Shown here piece after piece: positions 44,218 to 56,224 of a stretch of DNA of 64,000 bases. The DNA comes from Takakia lepidozioides (taxonomy: Eukaryota; Streptophyta; Takakiopsida; Takakiales; Takakiaceae). Position 1 is the first letter of the stretch; every line of letters starts with the position of its first letter. Both the position numbers and the translations under genes were made by a program. Below the pieces are notes generated by a model. It was not told where the DNA came from and did not search any database. It was given only the letters and a program-made list of their open reading frames with translations. Location: NCBI GenBank assembly GCA_030704615.1, contig CM060733.1, positions 10,230,001-10,294,000 on the forward strand, read 5' to 3'.

Positions 44218-45395
44218 CAGGCCGGGTGGTCTCCTTGCATACGCCAGAGCGCCCTATTTCCAGTTCAGTGGAAATCTTCCTCTCTAGGTCTGTTTCTTAC
44301 TAGCAGGATTCTTTCCGATCTCTCTCTCTCCCTCTCGCAATTACCTCCACCATGATTGTTTGCTTCACAGAAGCTTGACTGAGACATTGGTGGACGAAAA
44401 CTGAGCAGCCCAGTTTATCGTCCGGTGGCATATTTTTTTGTTTGTTTGACAGCACTGCAACATCACCATCTGTCCGGCTGAACCCTTTTCTCTCTCCCTT
44501 GTACACCCTTGTGCGGTGTAAGTAACGCACAGCCATTGCATCACACACAGTTCATCTTACTCACGTAGAGATGCATCTCTTAACAGTAGGCAATGCAGAC
44601 GCTGGGGTTGAAGCAATACAAGCAGCTTTTTGGAGTAGTTAAGCGAATCTCATGGTCTAATGCAATGCAAAGCTGTGACACATCAGAAAACAAGGTCTCA
44701 AGAAATGCCCAGCTAACATTCATATGATTCCTGTGTATGCAAGTGGTGGAAGGTTAACTGTTCCGTGTTACACATTGGTCTGCCACCCCTAGGGTAGCAA
44801 TGAAAGCCTCAAGAATGCATAAATGAGGACATTAGCTTGCTCTGCACAACTCATAATCTTGTAATGTGGACATTTGCCTTTATCATTAATCTTCAATGGC
44901 AGGCTCTACTCATGTACTCACAAAATGGTTTCCAGCAGCCACTTCACTATCTAGGTTGAAGGATTCAAGTCCATCAGCCTCCATATCAACGAAGTGCAAA
45001 GTCTTCAGAAGCAACTGGGTGCTTGCCTGACTGAGCAGCTGCTGCTCTCACATACTCAATTTCCAGCACAGAGTCCCCCAAGTCCCCTTAGATCCATAAC
45101 CAGGAAGTGGAGCTCTCTGCAGCTCTATTGAGAAAGCTATCAAGTACACATTTAGGCTGCTGCCCTCCCCACAATGCTGGAGCTACAAACAGATCAAGTT
45201 TCTAAGGTGAGTCGCATTCAAGGATGAAAGGCACCCTGAACATGGCCTTCCTCACTTCAGAGGAGGCTCATTGACACCCAACCAGGCTGGTATTTTCTTT
45301 TTGATGATGTCTGTAGAGGAGCAACTGCATGTTTCTCAGACCATAATCCTCCAATAAGGGACTTTCTGGTGCAAAGATACCAAATATTCGAAATC
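44218..45395. other. Intergenic DNA between trihelix copy 2 and the SET gene
   Basis: 44218-44560 is the 5' flank of the trihelix gene, partly alike to 38357-38560 (TTTCACAGAAGCTGA and TTCACAGAAGCTTGA). No gene is seen in the rest. The SET gene ends at 45396, so its 3' untranslated part should lie here. Confidence 0.45.
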
Positions 45396-48300
45396 TCAAT
45401 CCTGCTCCTTACAGCGAGGGCATTCACAAACAAAACCATAGGCATCCTCCAGCACACTACGCCGCACGTCCCATGGCATGCTTGCATCTATGTAGGTAAT
45501 CCGGAGCTCTTCACCTACAATACAGCCAACTGGCCTTTTTGTAAGACCTATCAAGAAACTTGCCCACAGATATGTCACTACTTGCAATGTGGGTAAAGAG
45601 CAAACAATACCACGAGTTGGAAGACTGGGCTTTTCATGCTTGTATTAACGGCTTAGTATATCTTGCAGCGTTTGTTCGCTCGGTAATAGACATTCCAATT
45701 GGTCACCCTCATGTAGGATCAGGGACCTTACATCACAGGGTTGGATGTTTCCATTCCAATGAAATGAGACCCTTCCAATATAATGCGAGAAAACACCTAA
45801 ATGTTAGTGCAGCAAACACAGTTACTTTCAAACCAATGAGAGAGTCCACAACCTTTTTTGCCCGTTGGACTTTTTGAGGATCAAAGGATGTGTAACTGAG
45901 TTGTTCCTCTTTACAAGAGGTGTACCGTACCTGCCATGATGCTTCGACGAGCCACCAAGTTTGCAGTCACATTGTTGGGCCACACAATGTTTACATTTGG
46001 GTCTGTCAGTCAACACACCACCAGTCACATATTATGCAATAACCCAAACGCTTTGACAAGTACCCCACTGGACAGCGACAAGCTGACACGTCAGTCTCAT
46101 GGTTTGTTTCCACTCTAAGAGTCACCATTATGCCATCAAGAGTTTTTTTGACTGATTGTATTCAATTGCAGTAAAGATATGGTCAACTGTAACCCTTGCT
46201 GCCTCTGAGAATGGATATTGCAAGAGTCATACATCTGACATTTCAAATGAGTGATGTGGTGCAGCAGTTAACTGCACAGCAGAAACACAAGTCTTTTAAG
46301 ACCCAGTGACCTTAGCCAGTCAGAGAGAGAGAGAGAGAAGGATGACACTGGTGAAGCCAGTATAACTAGGACCATAGCAAGGCATGCAAATAACCTACTG
46401 AAGATAATTTGTAGGCCTGCAGCCACCACCGAAAGCCCAGCTCTCTCAGGGTGATAAAGATGGTTTTGGCAAGGAAAGAAAAGTATACCACAGTCATGGT
46501 TGTACATGGAAGGCAGCACATAGATGGCTGTACCCACTATGCCTTCACCTGCGACAGATGCTGCTGCTGCTGCCAGCAGATCTCTGCTGTCCTGCTCATG
46601 TATCCTCTCAACTCGGAAAGCATTTAAGTGTAGCCGCGAAATTACCCCCGCATACCATTCATCTGTCAAAACTTAGGATTTGTCAAAGAACAGAACATTC
46701 ATTTGAAGAAAGAAGACAAAGTAACAAACACAACAGCCATGCCGCTATCGTCAGAGAGGTATGACAAAAAGCACACTGATCTCAGTGAGATCGGAGTCTG
46801 GCACTCCTGCTGGAATGCCTAGCCTACTGACAGTGCATCGTGTATCAATAACAAACCTTTTAAATCCTTAAGAGAAGGGAAGTAACTTTTTAGAAAAAAT
46901 TGAGTACATGAAAGAGGATACAATCCAAGCTCTGTGGTTGTGCAGATTTCGATTGCAGGGCTTTCAATAAGATCTGCCTCTCATTCCTCCACTGTGATTT
47001 TTCAGAGAAAATGAACATTGATCAGAAATTTACCTGAGTTTCAGACTTGGTGAAACTGAACTGAAACACCTACATACAACCATAATTATCAGGACACCCA
47101 TGGGATTCTACACGTATTTATCACAAAAATTACAAAGGAAAGCAGTACTTACTATTGCAGGAATACCCAGAGGGAGTCTAACATAGCTGAGAATGTCCAG
47201 CACATGTGGTGAAGCTGCTGCTGATGCCACCATACATGCAAGGCGCTTTGCTACCAAAGGGAATCGAAGGCAATGTGCCCTGTCACAAGTCAGCAAGACA
47301 CCAGCTAGCCACAATTATTTATAACCACAGAAACTCCTATTTCCAACTCGCAGACTATCAAGCAAACTGCAGGTTCCATTTGCAACGTGAGAGGAGAATA
47401 TACAACAGCACCAGCAGTCTGATCCCCTTCTCTTACTTGCCTATGGCCAACCCGGCACTAATAGGACTGGGCACAATACAATTGTGCTGTACAGTATTGC
47501 CAATAGAGTCTTTACCATCCGATATTCACTTGCTAGACAATGATTTTGTCCAATGAGAATTATGACATTCTTTGAGATTGATAAGCAATTAAACAACTAA
47601 GAGATATTACATATGAATTATCAACCAAATATCACAGCAGCACCTAGCAAGAAAACCAATCACCTCCTTGTTGCAGCTTCTCAGAATATTAATTTACAAA
47701 ACGATCATATAGGAATTCTTTCAACCTCTGCTCTAGTTCATACCTGCAGTGCATGTGCAGATCCGACCAATCAGCTTGTTTCTCAAGGCTGTAAAACACC
47801 TGCACCTCTATACAATTTGCACGTAACAAATATTAATGGCCATAACAGAGATCCTCTTGAGCATGCATAGCAAGCTCATACAGCAATGGAGAACTTCACA
47901 CACTTTGTTTCAATAGTTCAATGCACCACTGAAGCGCTTCTCGGAATCAAACCACTGTGTACCTGGGTAGGTTTGAACTATTCAAAAAACGCATAAAATC
48001 TGCACATTCCTTAAAAGAATGGGTTCTTACTCATCCACATGCTTACAGACCTCTGCCGAATCCTCACAGCTCTTGCTGCAGAAAATGGCTGAGCATCTAT
48101 CCACATTTTCATCCTCTGTACTTCCATGTGATGGTTTCTTATGAACGTCTGCATGCCTTTCTGTGAAGAGACCAGTCATATCAATTGGTCTTTGGATCCC
48201 TCTCAAACAGAAGTAACAGGCCTGCATCCAAAGACTTGAGCCTTTCAGCATAAACCAAACACAGATGTAGAACCTGCATGCTACAAGAGATGTTTCTTTT

Positions 48301-49539
48301 GTGCACAAGTGAGAAAAGTGGAAAGGGATGAAAGAGTAAGTAGAACCTTGTGCAGAGAGGTCAGAGAGGGATGGGCCACTATGGGGTCCGCAGTATGAAT
48401 GACCTCACCGTCTGCAATATCTCTTGTGGCAAACACACCACGACCTGCACCTTGCGTATATCCAACTCGAATTCGTACAGCTGCCAATGCCAAACATTCA
48501 TCAACATCACTGGAGAAATTTCCAATAGTTACATCTCTATCCTTTGACAACACAGGCATCCCTATAAATGCCAAAAGATCATGAAAAAGAAAAGTTCTGT
48601 GCTGTATTGTCTTCAGAACATGCTGGCTATTCCCACAGGACACAGTTACCTCTGATAGACCATGCTGTGCATGCCATTGTCAAGTTGCTTCAGTAAATAA
48701 GTCTTTTCCCATGCTCCAAAGTCTCTCTCTTCTTGTAGTGAGGATCCAAGAACTCAGACTTTAGCAATAACTTTCTACAGCCCAAAACCCATAAAAGGTA
48801 TTGCAAGTGCTGTCAACAGCATCACGAAACCTTGAACTGTGAATCAGCGTAAACCCCAGCACTCGTTATAATGCATTTTCATCTATAACTTTATAGAGTT
48901 GGATCTAAGCTGCGATTCTGATCATCATCGTTACTTTCCCAGAAGGATGCCACGTAGCAGCAGCTCTTCTATTAACCAATTGTCGATGTGTTTCATTAAC
49001 AGTGAAATCATGTGGTTTACTACAGGTAAGCCTCTCCTCGCTGCTTCATCGACTCTGCAACTTGTCAGGGATGGTTTGAAGCTTCTCGCTGTCATACGAG
49101 ATAGGAGAGGTGGATCGACATCATAATACATCAACTTCCGGCTCAGCCCATTGCAATACAATACCTTTGAAAGCTGAGAAGGACGCACAATACATCCAAA
49201 TTAGGCATTTACACTCTTTGAGAGATGCCCCTCATCAATGACCCTTTTACCACCGTTGCATTTCCACAGCGCTGCAAGAAACCATACTAGCCTGCTACCT
49301 TCGCCAATCTCATGGGCTTGCTCCACACTCCGTTCAGAAGGGCAATGCGGGGCATGGTCAGGCCTATACAGAAGAAACATGGTGTACAGACGCATCCCCA
49401 ACCTCAGTTCCTTTAATGTGCTCTCCATCCTCACGAACACTACCGAAACGGACGCAAGGGCCACACAAAAGATGGGAAACGAACCCTGCAGGGTAGAGTG
49501 AAAGCGTAATCCTCGGCCCAACGCATGAGCAGCTGCCAT
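45396..49539 (-). CDS. ATXR4: SET-domain methyltransferase, ATXR4/SDG38-like
   Basis: Nine exons with matching phases give 355 aa: 49485-49539, 48347-48561, 48051-48221, 47744-47799, 47153-47279, 46922-46991, 46489-46671, 45931-46002 and 45396-45514. Exon 1 (MAAAHALGRGLRFHSTLQ) looks like an organelle-targeting peptide. Then come the SET start (VRIRVGYTQGAGRGVFATRDIADGEVIHTADPIVAHPS), a zinc-knuckle insert (CYFCLRG...CSAIFCSKSC), VFYSLEKQADW, RFPLVAKRLACMVASAAASPHVLDILSYVRLP, FLTDEWYAGVISRLHLNAFRVE, and the catalytic core GTAIYVLPSMYNHDC|DPNVNIVWPNN. The end reads GEELRITYIDASMPWDVRRSVLEDAYGFVCECPRCKEQD, carrying the SET tyrosine region and post-SET cysteines. Arabidopsis ATXR4 is assigned as a protein-lysine methyltransferase; its substrate is not well established. 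Exon 46922-46991 is the least certain. Intron 1 (923 bp) contains unrelated short frames. Confidence 0.9.
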
Positions 49540-50389
49540 GGCCTCCCTCCCCTTCCCTAAACTCTTCAGCTGCCCAACAGGCGCGCTACATTCCTTCTAC
49601 CTGCCGCAACACTGCAGAATCTCCTCATCATTGTCGGTACAGAGATCTCTCATCATTCTACTGAAAACTTGCCCATCACATCTCTCGCTGCCAGCGACAT
49701 GCTCATCCGAGATTCCAGAATCCGGATTCTGGGTCCCCTTGCCAACACCCACGTCCATATCCCTATGGATTTCATAACCCAACAAAGCGTCCTACCCTTC
49801 GAAGAAAGTTTGAACCTTTGCGCGGGTGTACTTACAGCCAACCCAAAATCTCATTCCATCTCGATTCTCTCCCTACAAATTGTTTTACTCGAGAAGTGAA
49901 GAAGCAAAAGATTTGCAAGCGTGGCAGTGAAAGGCATGCACGCAATTCATTCCTGATTTATAAATAGTGCGAGAAGAATGCAAGCAACGTAGACAGCCCT
50001 GTGTGCGATTGCCACGTTGGAAAGCGCGGGCACTGCAGTCAACAGCAGCGAGATAGGCTACAGTGCAGAGGCTGGCCGCTGCACCTTCCTAGTGTCCTCC
50101 CATTGTCATCTTGCAGGCTGCTCTACAGGAATTCTGTAGTCCGTGGGAGGAGAGCTCCACGGAGGTCTTGACACTCGCAATCCCTCGCCACTTGGTTGAG
50201 GAGAGGGGAGAATCATGGCTCTACTGTCAGTAGGATGAGAGTGGTGTTGGTCGTGGACTAGGTTGTCTTGTGCATTGGCCGGGACATACCTTTGTCAGAT
50301 GCTAGGGTGCCCAGTTACAGGTAGCGGGCGGGTGGAGTCTGCGATTATCCCTCGCCTTGCGCTGCTGTGGAGGAAAGCTAAATTTGATA
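49540..50389. promoter_or_regulatory. Shared upstream region of divergent ATXR4 and protease genes
   Basis: 850 bp separate the two start codons, which point away from each other, so both promoters must lie here. Some open frames at 49538-49899 show no recognisable domain. No precise core promoter is assigned. Confidence 0.5.
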
Positions 50390-53300
50390 ATGGCGATGCA
50401 GTCTGAGGCAGTGGTGTCTTCAAGGGAAGCAATGCAAGCAGATCCGGTGCGGGGAGTGGTGATCATATCTGTGCCTCGTTCGGATAGTGCGTTTCAAGGG
50501 AAAAGCGTTTGTGCTGCTTTCACGTTTGGGGAGCAGCAGCAGCAGCAGCAGCAGACCCCTCTTCCACCCCTGCAGATAAACCCTTCACCGCGACGTAGGC
50601 AGCGCAGAAAGAAATTTACTTTCCTTTTTGTGACTATCGCTGCGGCAGTCTTACTGTGGCTCAAGGCTCCCCTGTTATTGAAATCAGAGCTGCAAGATGA
50701 CCGAGAGGAGCGTGTGCATGTGTATACTCTGTACCCCAAGATCACGGCGGTCCCCATCAAGATGGCCCAAATGCGGCGCCCACTTTCGGAGCGTGACCTG
50801 ATGAGGCGCAGCAGGGTGTCGTCTTCTAATAGCACCACCATTTCCCCCATTCGTGGCAACGTCTATCCCGATGGGTTAGATCCTTAAAGCCCAAACATGT
50901 CTACTCAATTCTATGAATGACACCACATGGTTTAGGAGAGAGGGGAGGGATCACTGAACATGTACCAAAAAAGCAGTTGAGCAACATGGCAGCATGGACT
51001 CTAACAATTCGCATAGAAAGAGCACTTCGTCTACTTTTAAGAATGAAGCTCTGCACTCTACTCTTGAACAATCTGACATGATCAGCCTCATATCATCACA
51101 ATGGCCAGTATTAGTGAATCACACTCACCGCAAAACACACACTGGCAGCAATAAATTGAAGAGCCAGGATGTTGCCAATTGTTTTAATTCCTTGGGTGTG
51201 GTTGGTTGGAATCTGTCTTACAGCAGATCCTTGTTCCAGCTTTATAAAGTTACTGTGTAGAATTTGCGAGGGAGATGGATTTTGCATTGATGAAGCTCCA
51301 CTACTTACTTGAGAAGCAGACAGTTACCCAGTCCCTTCAATGCCATAGATATCCATCCAGCCACATTGTACACCATGCCTATTGGAGTCCATGCATCTGG
51401 AGTTCACCAAGAAAATAGTGAATGAGCCTGATGTGATATCGGTTCTTTAGATGGAAGGTCCCATTGCAGATCAGGCCCCACCAATACAAATATATTTGAG
51501 CCTTGACCTTGGAGGATACCCTCCCTGTCTCTTCAAAATCAACAAGGTGATCGCCGTAACATGTCACGAGTGGACTGTCACGGGCCTTCATCTAGTTGCA
51601 GCTGAACTGGACTGGGATATGATTCATCACTACATCTTTGAGGGGCTATCAAGTGGTTGCATTTTCCTGAGTTACAGTCCCCAAGATCCTTGATGCACAG
51701 AACTCATGCTCTGATGCGCTTCACATTTTCTTTGGAGGTTGCTGGTGAAATATTTAGTGGGATTCATAGCCCCCCTTGCACTTGCAGTTGCCATTCCAAT
51801 GTGCTTGTTCAAACATATGTATTGTAGGTAGACCTGATGAAGAGGTTTTGCATGCATACAGGCTGTACTACATGTCGCTGCTGGTGGGTAACCCTGCCAA
51901 GGTCTACTTTTTGGATGTGGATACTGGCAGTGACCTCACCTGGCTGCAATGTGATGCACCCTGCCGTTATTGTGCGCCTGTGAGTCCTCCCCTTGCCTGC
52001 CTCTCTGATACTAGCTTCTGGACAAGTTCAACAGCATGAGATGTCTGAAGTCTGAATCTGTGGAATTTGTAACAGCAGTTAGGCAGTATTGGGTCTAAGT
52101 ACTTTGTTGGCCAAAACCCTAAGTAATAGGTTGTCTGTCACTTGCAATCATTTCTTGTATAATGATTCTCTTGGGGCCATGGAGGACTTCAGCTGACCAC
52201 TAGTATTCAGCAGTTTTTCTCTTTTCTTCCCCGTAATTTTAATCTCTTTCTTGTCATTTGTCTCTGTCACATGCAGGGACCACATGGGCTCTACAATCCC
52301 AGGAAAGCAGAGTTAGTTGACTGCCGTTCACCTGTATGTTCCCGTGTTCAAAGTGGAAGCAGCTATGCATGCAATGGGGGGGGGAACCAGTGTGACTATG
52401 AAATCGAGTATGCTGATGGCAGCTCCACGATGGGTGTTCTTATGGCCGACTCCATCACTTTGCAGCTTACTAATGGCTCTTTGACACAAGCAAAGGCCAT
52501 AATTGGGTATGAAAGTTACTCTTATGAAAGTTGTTGTACATCAACTGAAACCTCCAGGTCTTGTGGTGAACGAAGCTTCATCTTTGAAGGCCTGGATCGT
52601 TCACTTCTCATAGGATAGGATGGTCATAAACCATGAAATATGTTGAAGTTTTGGTCCCTTTTACTTCCCCTGCCATCCAAGAGACGATCTCTCTAACACC
52701 CACATTATTGAAGTGACAATTGCTAGATGATGTGTACGGCTGGCAAATTACTGGCCTGATCTGCCAGAAAGTCAAGTTGGACGGAAAGGCAGGCCAGGTC
52801 TTGACAATAGGCAGGTGTGTGCAGATGTGGATATGACCAGCAGGGGAGATTAGCACGCCTGCCAGCAAGCACAGATGGAGTACTGGGCCTGAGCAGCTCC
52901 AAGGTTGCGCTCCCCTCGCAGCTTGCTGAGCAGGGCATAGTAGCTAATGTGGTAGGTCACTGCTTGGCTGGAGGGAGCAACGAAGGTGGTTATCTATTTT
53001 TTGGAGACCAGCTTGTTCCATCGTGGGGCATGACTTGGACTCCCATGCGTCGAAGGCCTGCAATGTAAGTGCACTAGAGTGTCTAGCATGTACCAGCTTT
53101 GTTCCTGCTGCTTGGATATTGTATCCCATTGAGGCTTCATGATACTTCTCCTAATGTTGGATGCCACGTGCATTAATGGAGAAGGCACTCTACTTTCTAA
53201 GTTTGTCCACAAAATGAAGGAGTTCACAATGGCAATCTTCATCTTAACGCATACTATTTCCAGTCTGTTCTGCAACTGCCAATTCTTAAACAGGATTTGG

Positions 53301-56224
53301 ATGTGATGTTTTCGATGTCAGGGGGAGTTACCAGGTGGGCTTGCAGAGCATACGGTACGAAGACAACACATTCAATGTGAAGGGCAACAGCGTGGCAGAG
53401 GGTTATGCTGGGGTCATTTTTGACAGTGGGAGTACCTTCACATATTTGGAGCCACAGGCCTACGCAGCCCTTGTTTCTGCTGTGAGTTTTTGCTTGTGCC
53501 CCTCGGTTTGTTTTTTCGGGGAGAAAAGATCATCTTAACTTGTACAACACCTGAAAATGGAGACAAATGAGGCCTAGGAAATCAGAGACGGCTTGGACAC
53601 TACCCTGAAAGGCAGGGAGCTGATTCCCCATGTAGGCATGCCCTCAAAATTAATACAAAAGGGGATCCCTGTATCAATTGACATGGGAATTTGCTGTGAG
53701 AGCAGATTCCATAGCACTATGCTGGGGATTATCCTGTTGGATGCTAGCCCAATGGGAGCGACGTGCAGCGTCCTTCCAAGCTGTATACAAGACCCTTTGA
53801 CAAAAGAAAATCTCTGAACTAAACACCTTGCTGCACCTGCCGCATATAGAGGAGGGACAACAGGAATACGATATCTTCGAACCCGAGACTCAATAGATTC
53901 GACTCCACGTTCATAAAATCTCAAATATTCTTTCTGATTTTCAAATCCCTGATACTTCCCACAAGCACAAACCCCACTTCTGATAGGTCCGAAAATTCTT
54001 TCGCAGAACGATCCATCTTTCTCGGGTTTATGTGTTTTGTAATGTGAGGTATAAGGTTTAGTTATTTTTCCAACTATTTCTCCATTAGGTAAACCTCTTT
54101 CAGGCTGAGGTACGGTGCCAATATTAACAACCTTTACTTCTTGATTGTGTCGCTCGATTTGTTTTCGTATAATACTGTTGATTTTGTCGGGTCGAATGTT
54201 TACCATTAGCGTTCGTTAGTAATTTTCTGAGAAATAAAAAAAAAAGGAGGATGTGTGTGGAAGCAAGTATGAATTTTGGTTTCTTTTCACCCCGGAGGGT
54301 GACACCTTACATTTGGAGGTGGACACCTTCTAACAGCCATAACCAGGCTAATGTGGTGGCCCAACTGCTCACCAAAAGGCTGTTAAGGCCCCAGGTACAC
54401 AGTAGGTGACCAGTTGACGTAGCGACCCGGCTGCTCTGCATTGGCTATATTGGGTGCTTATACTCCTTTGTGGAGTTGAACCCGTGACCAATTGCAAGGT
54501 GGTCATGTATTTCAACCACTGGGTTATCTACTCGATGCTTGCAGTGGCACACTGATGTCAATCCAGGCCTCCTTTCAGAGATTGCAGCAGAGGATCTCTA
54601 CCAGCTTCACCCACATTTACTGGGCACCTTGGATTTCCATACACAGTGCTTGGGATCCCTCTTTGCCCTGTGTCCGACTTGGAAGACATAGTTTGTCTGA
54701 ATAATTGGGAATTTTCTGTATTTATTGTTTGTTTTTGTTGCATGTGTGGGGAGCAGGTGCAGGATCAGGCTGCTAGAAATGGGTTTGTACAGGATTCAAC
54801 TGATCAAACCCTACCTCTCTGTTGGGCAGGGACATCTCCCTTCCAGTAAGTATGCATGAAAGTCTAGATTTCCAAAGAATGTACTAAAGCTGTTGCGTTG
54901 CAGCGAACAGTGAGTTTTAGTTTGTTTTATTCATATATGGTGTCACGGGTTTAAGAGTTTTATGTTGAGTTTGTCTCAACTGCTCGTGGAACTCAGACGT
55001 TTACTAACGTATCTGTCAGTAAGTGCCCCTCTAAATATTGACATTGATCAAAAAACCGGGCTGGCGTGAGACAGATCGGTAGCAGATGTGAGTGGGCAGT
55101 TCAGCTCTCTGACACTTGACTTTGGAGGCAGCAATTGGCTCTCCACAAGCCAAACCATGGACCTTGACCCTGAAGGGTATCTCATTATCTCAGTAAGTTG
55201 CATTCAACCTTCCAGAATGGTGTTTGTACATCGAAAATATGAGTGTCCACAAGTTCAGAAATAAGTATTTTCAGGTGTAGCATGTACTAAGGGCACCAAG
55301 AAGGTTTGACAGGCTCACAAAAATGTATTCTCACTGGCTGTAAGACTCGATGATGTGTGTGACATGCAAGGAAGGATGCTAACAAGGTCCACTGTTAGGA
55401 GAGAACCTGCCTCAAAGGGAATATCTTGAAGTATGTGACTACGAATATCTACTAAATGTACACTTCACGGATTACAGAAAGCGTTGCCCAATTTCCGCAG
55501 GTTGTCCCACTAATAAGGGATGAATAGTAGAAATCTGAGGGAGGTGTTTGCATGTTGTAAGAGGAATGGGGTGCTGAGTATGCATGTACTATAACTGGTG
55601 CAGACAAAAGGCAACATGTGCCTTGGCATCTTGGATGCAAGTGGAGCAGGCGATGATGTTACCAATACGATTGGCGGTACAAACCCACCCCATGGGCCTC
55701 TTTTGTCTTGTGTGATTTGCCCTCTTTCAAACTTCCACTCAAATCTCATCCTGTGTCACGTTTGAAAGTTGTTAATTTTGGGTGCTTATAGTTCTGGTTT
55801 CCCACCTTATTTGTGCCATTGGGCTTGTACTATCTCTTGAGAGTGTCTGTTTCATTGTGATGGAGGTCCTTTTCAGAGAGTGTCATGCCCAGCTTAATTG
55901 CTGTGTACGTATTAACATTTGGATGGCACTCGCTTTTATATTGGGCATGTCTAGTGTGGGACGTCATTGACACTGTTTGCTGTGTGCAAAGGATTTCAAT
56001 ATCCTTGCTGCTGGTCAACACTTGCTATTTCTGCCCTGGTAGATTGCTTTTGGACTTCTCGAATTTGTTGCTTGGCTGATTATCGTTTAACTACATGTGG
56101 AGTGGCAGACATATCAATGCGAGGCTATTTGGTTGTATATGACAATGTTCAACAGCGCATTGGCTGGATTCGTAGGAACTGCCACAACCGGCCTACAAAG
56201 GCCTCAAATGTTTTTTCTGTATGA
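50390..56224 (+). CDS. Membrane-anchored pepsin-type aspartic protease, APCB1-like
   Basis: Nine exons with consistent phases give 542 aa: 50390-50874, 51862-51979, 52277-52506, 52825-53064, 53322-53481, 54757-54845, 55075-55192, 55604-55676 and 56109-56224. The N-terminal part has a glutamine run (EQQQQQQQT), a basic stretch (RRRQRRKKF) and one hydrophobic anchor ([16 protein letters not shown]), as in Arabidopsis APCB1. The two catalytic motifs are [19 protein letters not shown] in exon 2 and [20 protein letters not shown] in exon 5. Between them lie [17 protein letters not shown] and [22 protein letters not shown]. The end ([20 protein letters not shown]) is typical of the fold. APCB1 has been linked to BAG6 processing in defence; that role here is inference. 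An in-frame ATG at 50357 is also possible. Exon 6 could instead start at 54763. Intron 5 holds plastid and SINE insertions. Confidence 0.92.
53574..53864 (-). other. Unidentified continuation of the plastid-derived frame
   Basis: Beyond the rpoC1-like part, the minus-strand frame stays open for about 97 codons ([14 protein letters not shown]... [24 protein letters not shown]...). I do not recognise it as plastid or nuclear protein. It lies within protease intron 5 and may be a further piece of the same insertion or host intron sequence. Confidence 0.35.
53865..54225 (-). pseudogene. Plastid DNA insertion (NUPT): atpA start joined to rpoC1
   Basis: On the minus strand, ATG at 54206 opens with [32 protein letters not shown], the N-terminus of plastid ATP synthase alpha (atpA). 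Near residue 34 it switches in frame to [48 protein letters not shown], the N-terminal region of the plastid RNA polymerase beta' subunit (rpoC1), and continues to about residue 114. Zinc-binding cysteines of rpoC1 are partly lost (CERCGVEF-type text reads YERGVESIE), so it is not a working subunit. The two genes are not adjacent in this way in typical plastomes, so the piece was rearranged. It sits antisense in intron 5 of the protease. Confidence 0.8.
54290..54535 (-). mobile_element. tRNA-derived SINE copy in protease intron 5
   Basis: The reverse complement starts near GAGTAGATAACCCAGTGGTT (A-box-like) and continues to GGTCACGGGTTCAACTCC (B-box-like, rc of about 54474-54491). It ends with GAAGGTGTCCACCTCC and AAGGTGTCACCCTCC, the phrase AAGGTGTCCACC being shared with the SINE at 16271. 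It is longer than that copy, and a flanking duplication was not recognised. Confidence 0.6.

Noticed and set aside
48931-49188. Minus-strand 85-aa frame as an exon of the SET gene
   Set aside because: Exons 1 and 2 join directly in phase without it, and it has no similarity to the family.
49201-49539. Separate small membrane protein gene (112 aa)
   Set aside because: Its first 18 codons serve as exon 1 of the SET gene with a good donor and matching phase; the rest falls in the intron.
53574-54206. A functional fused atpA-rpoC1 protein gene
   Set aside because: Zinc cysteines are altered, only short N-terminal parts are present, and it is antisense within an intron; best read as a plastid DNA insertion.
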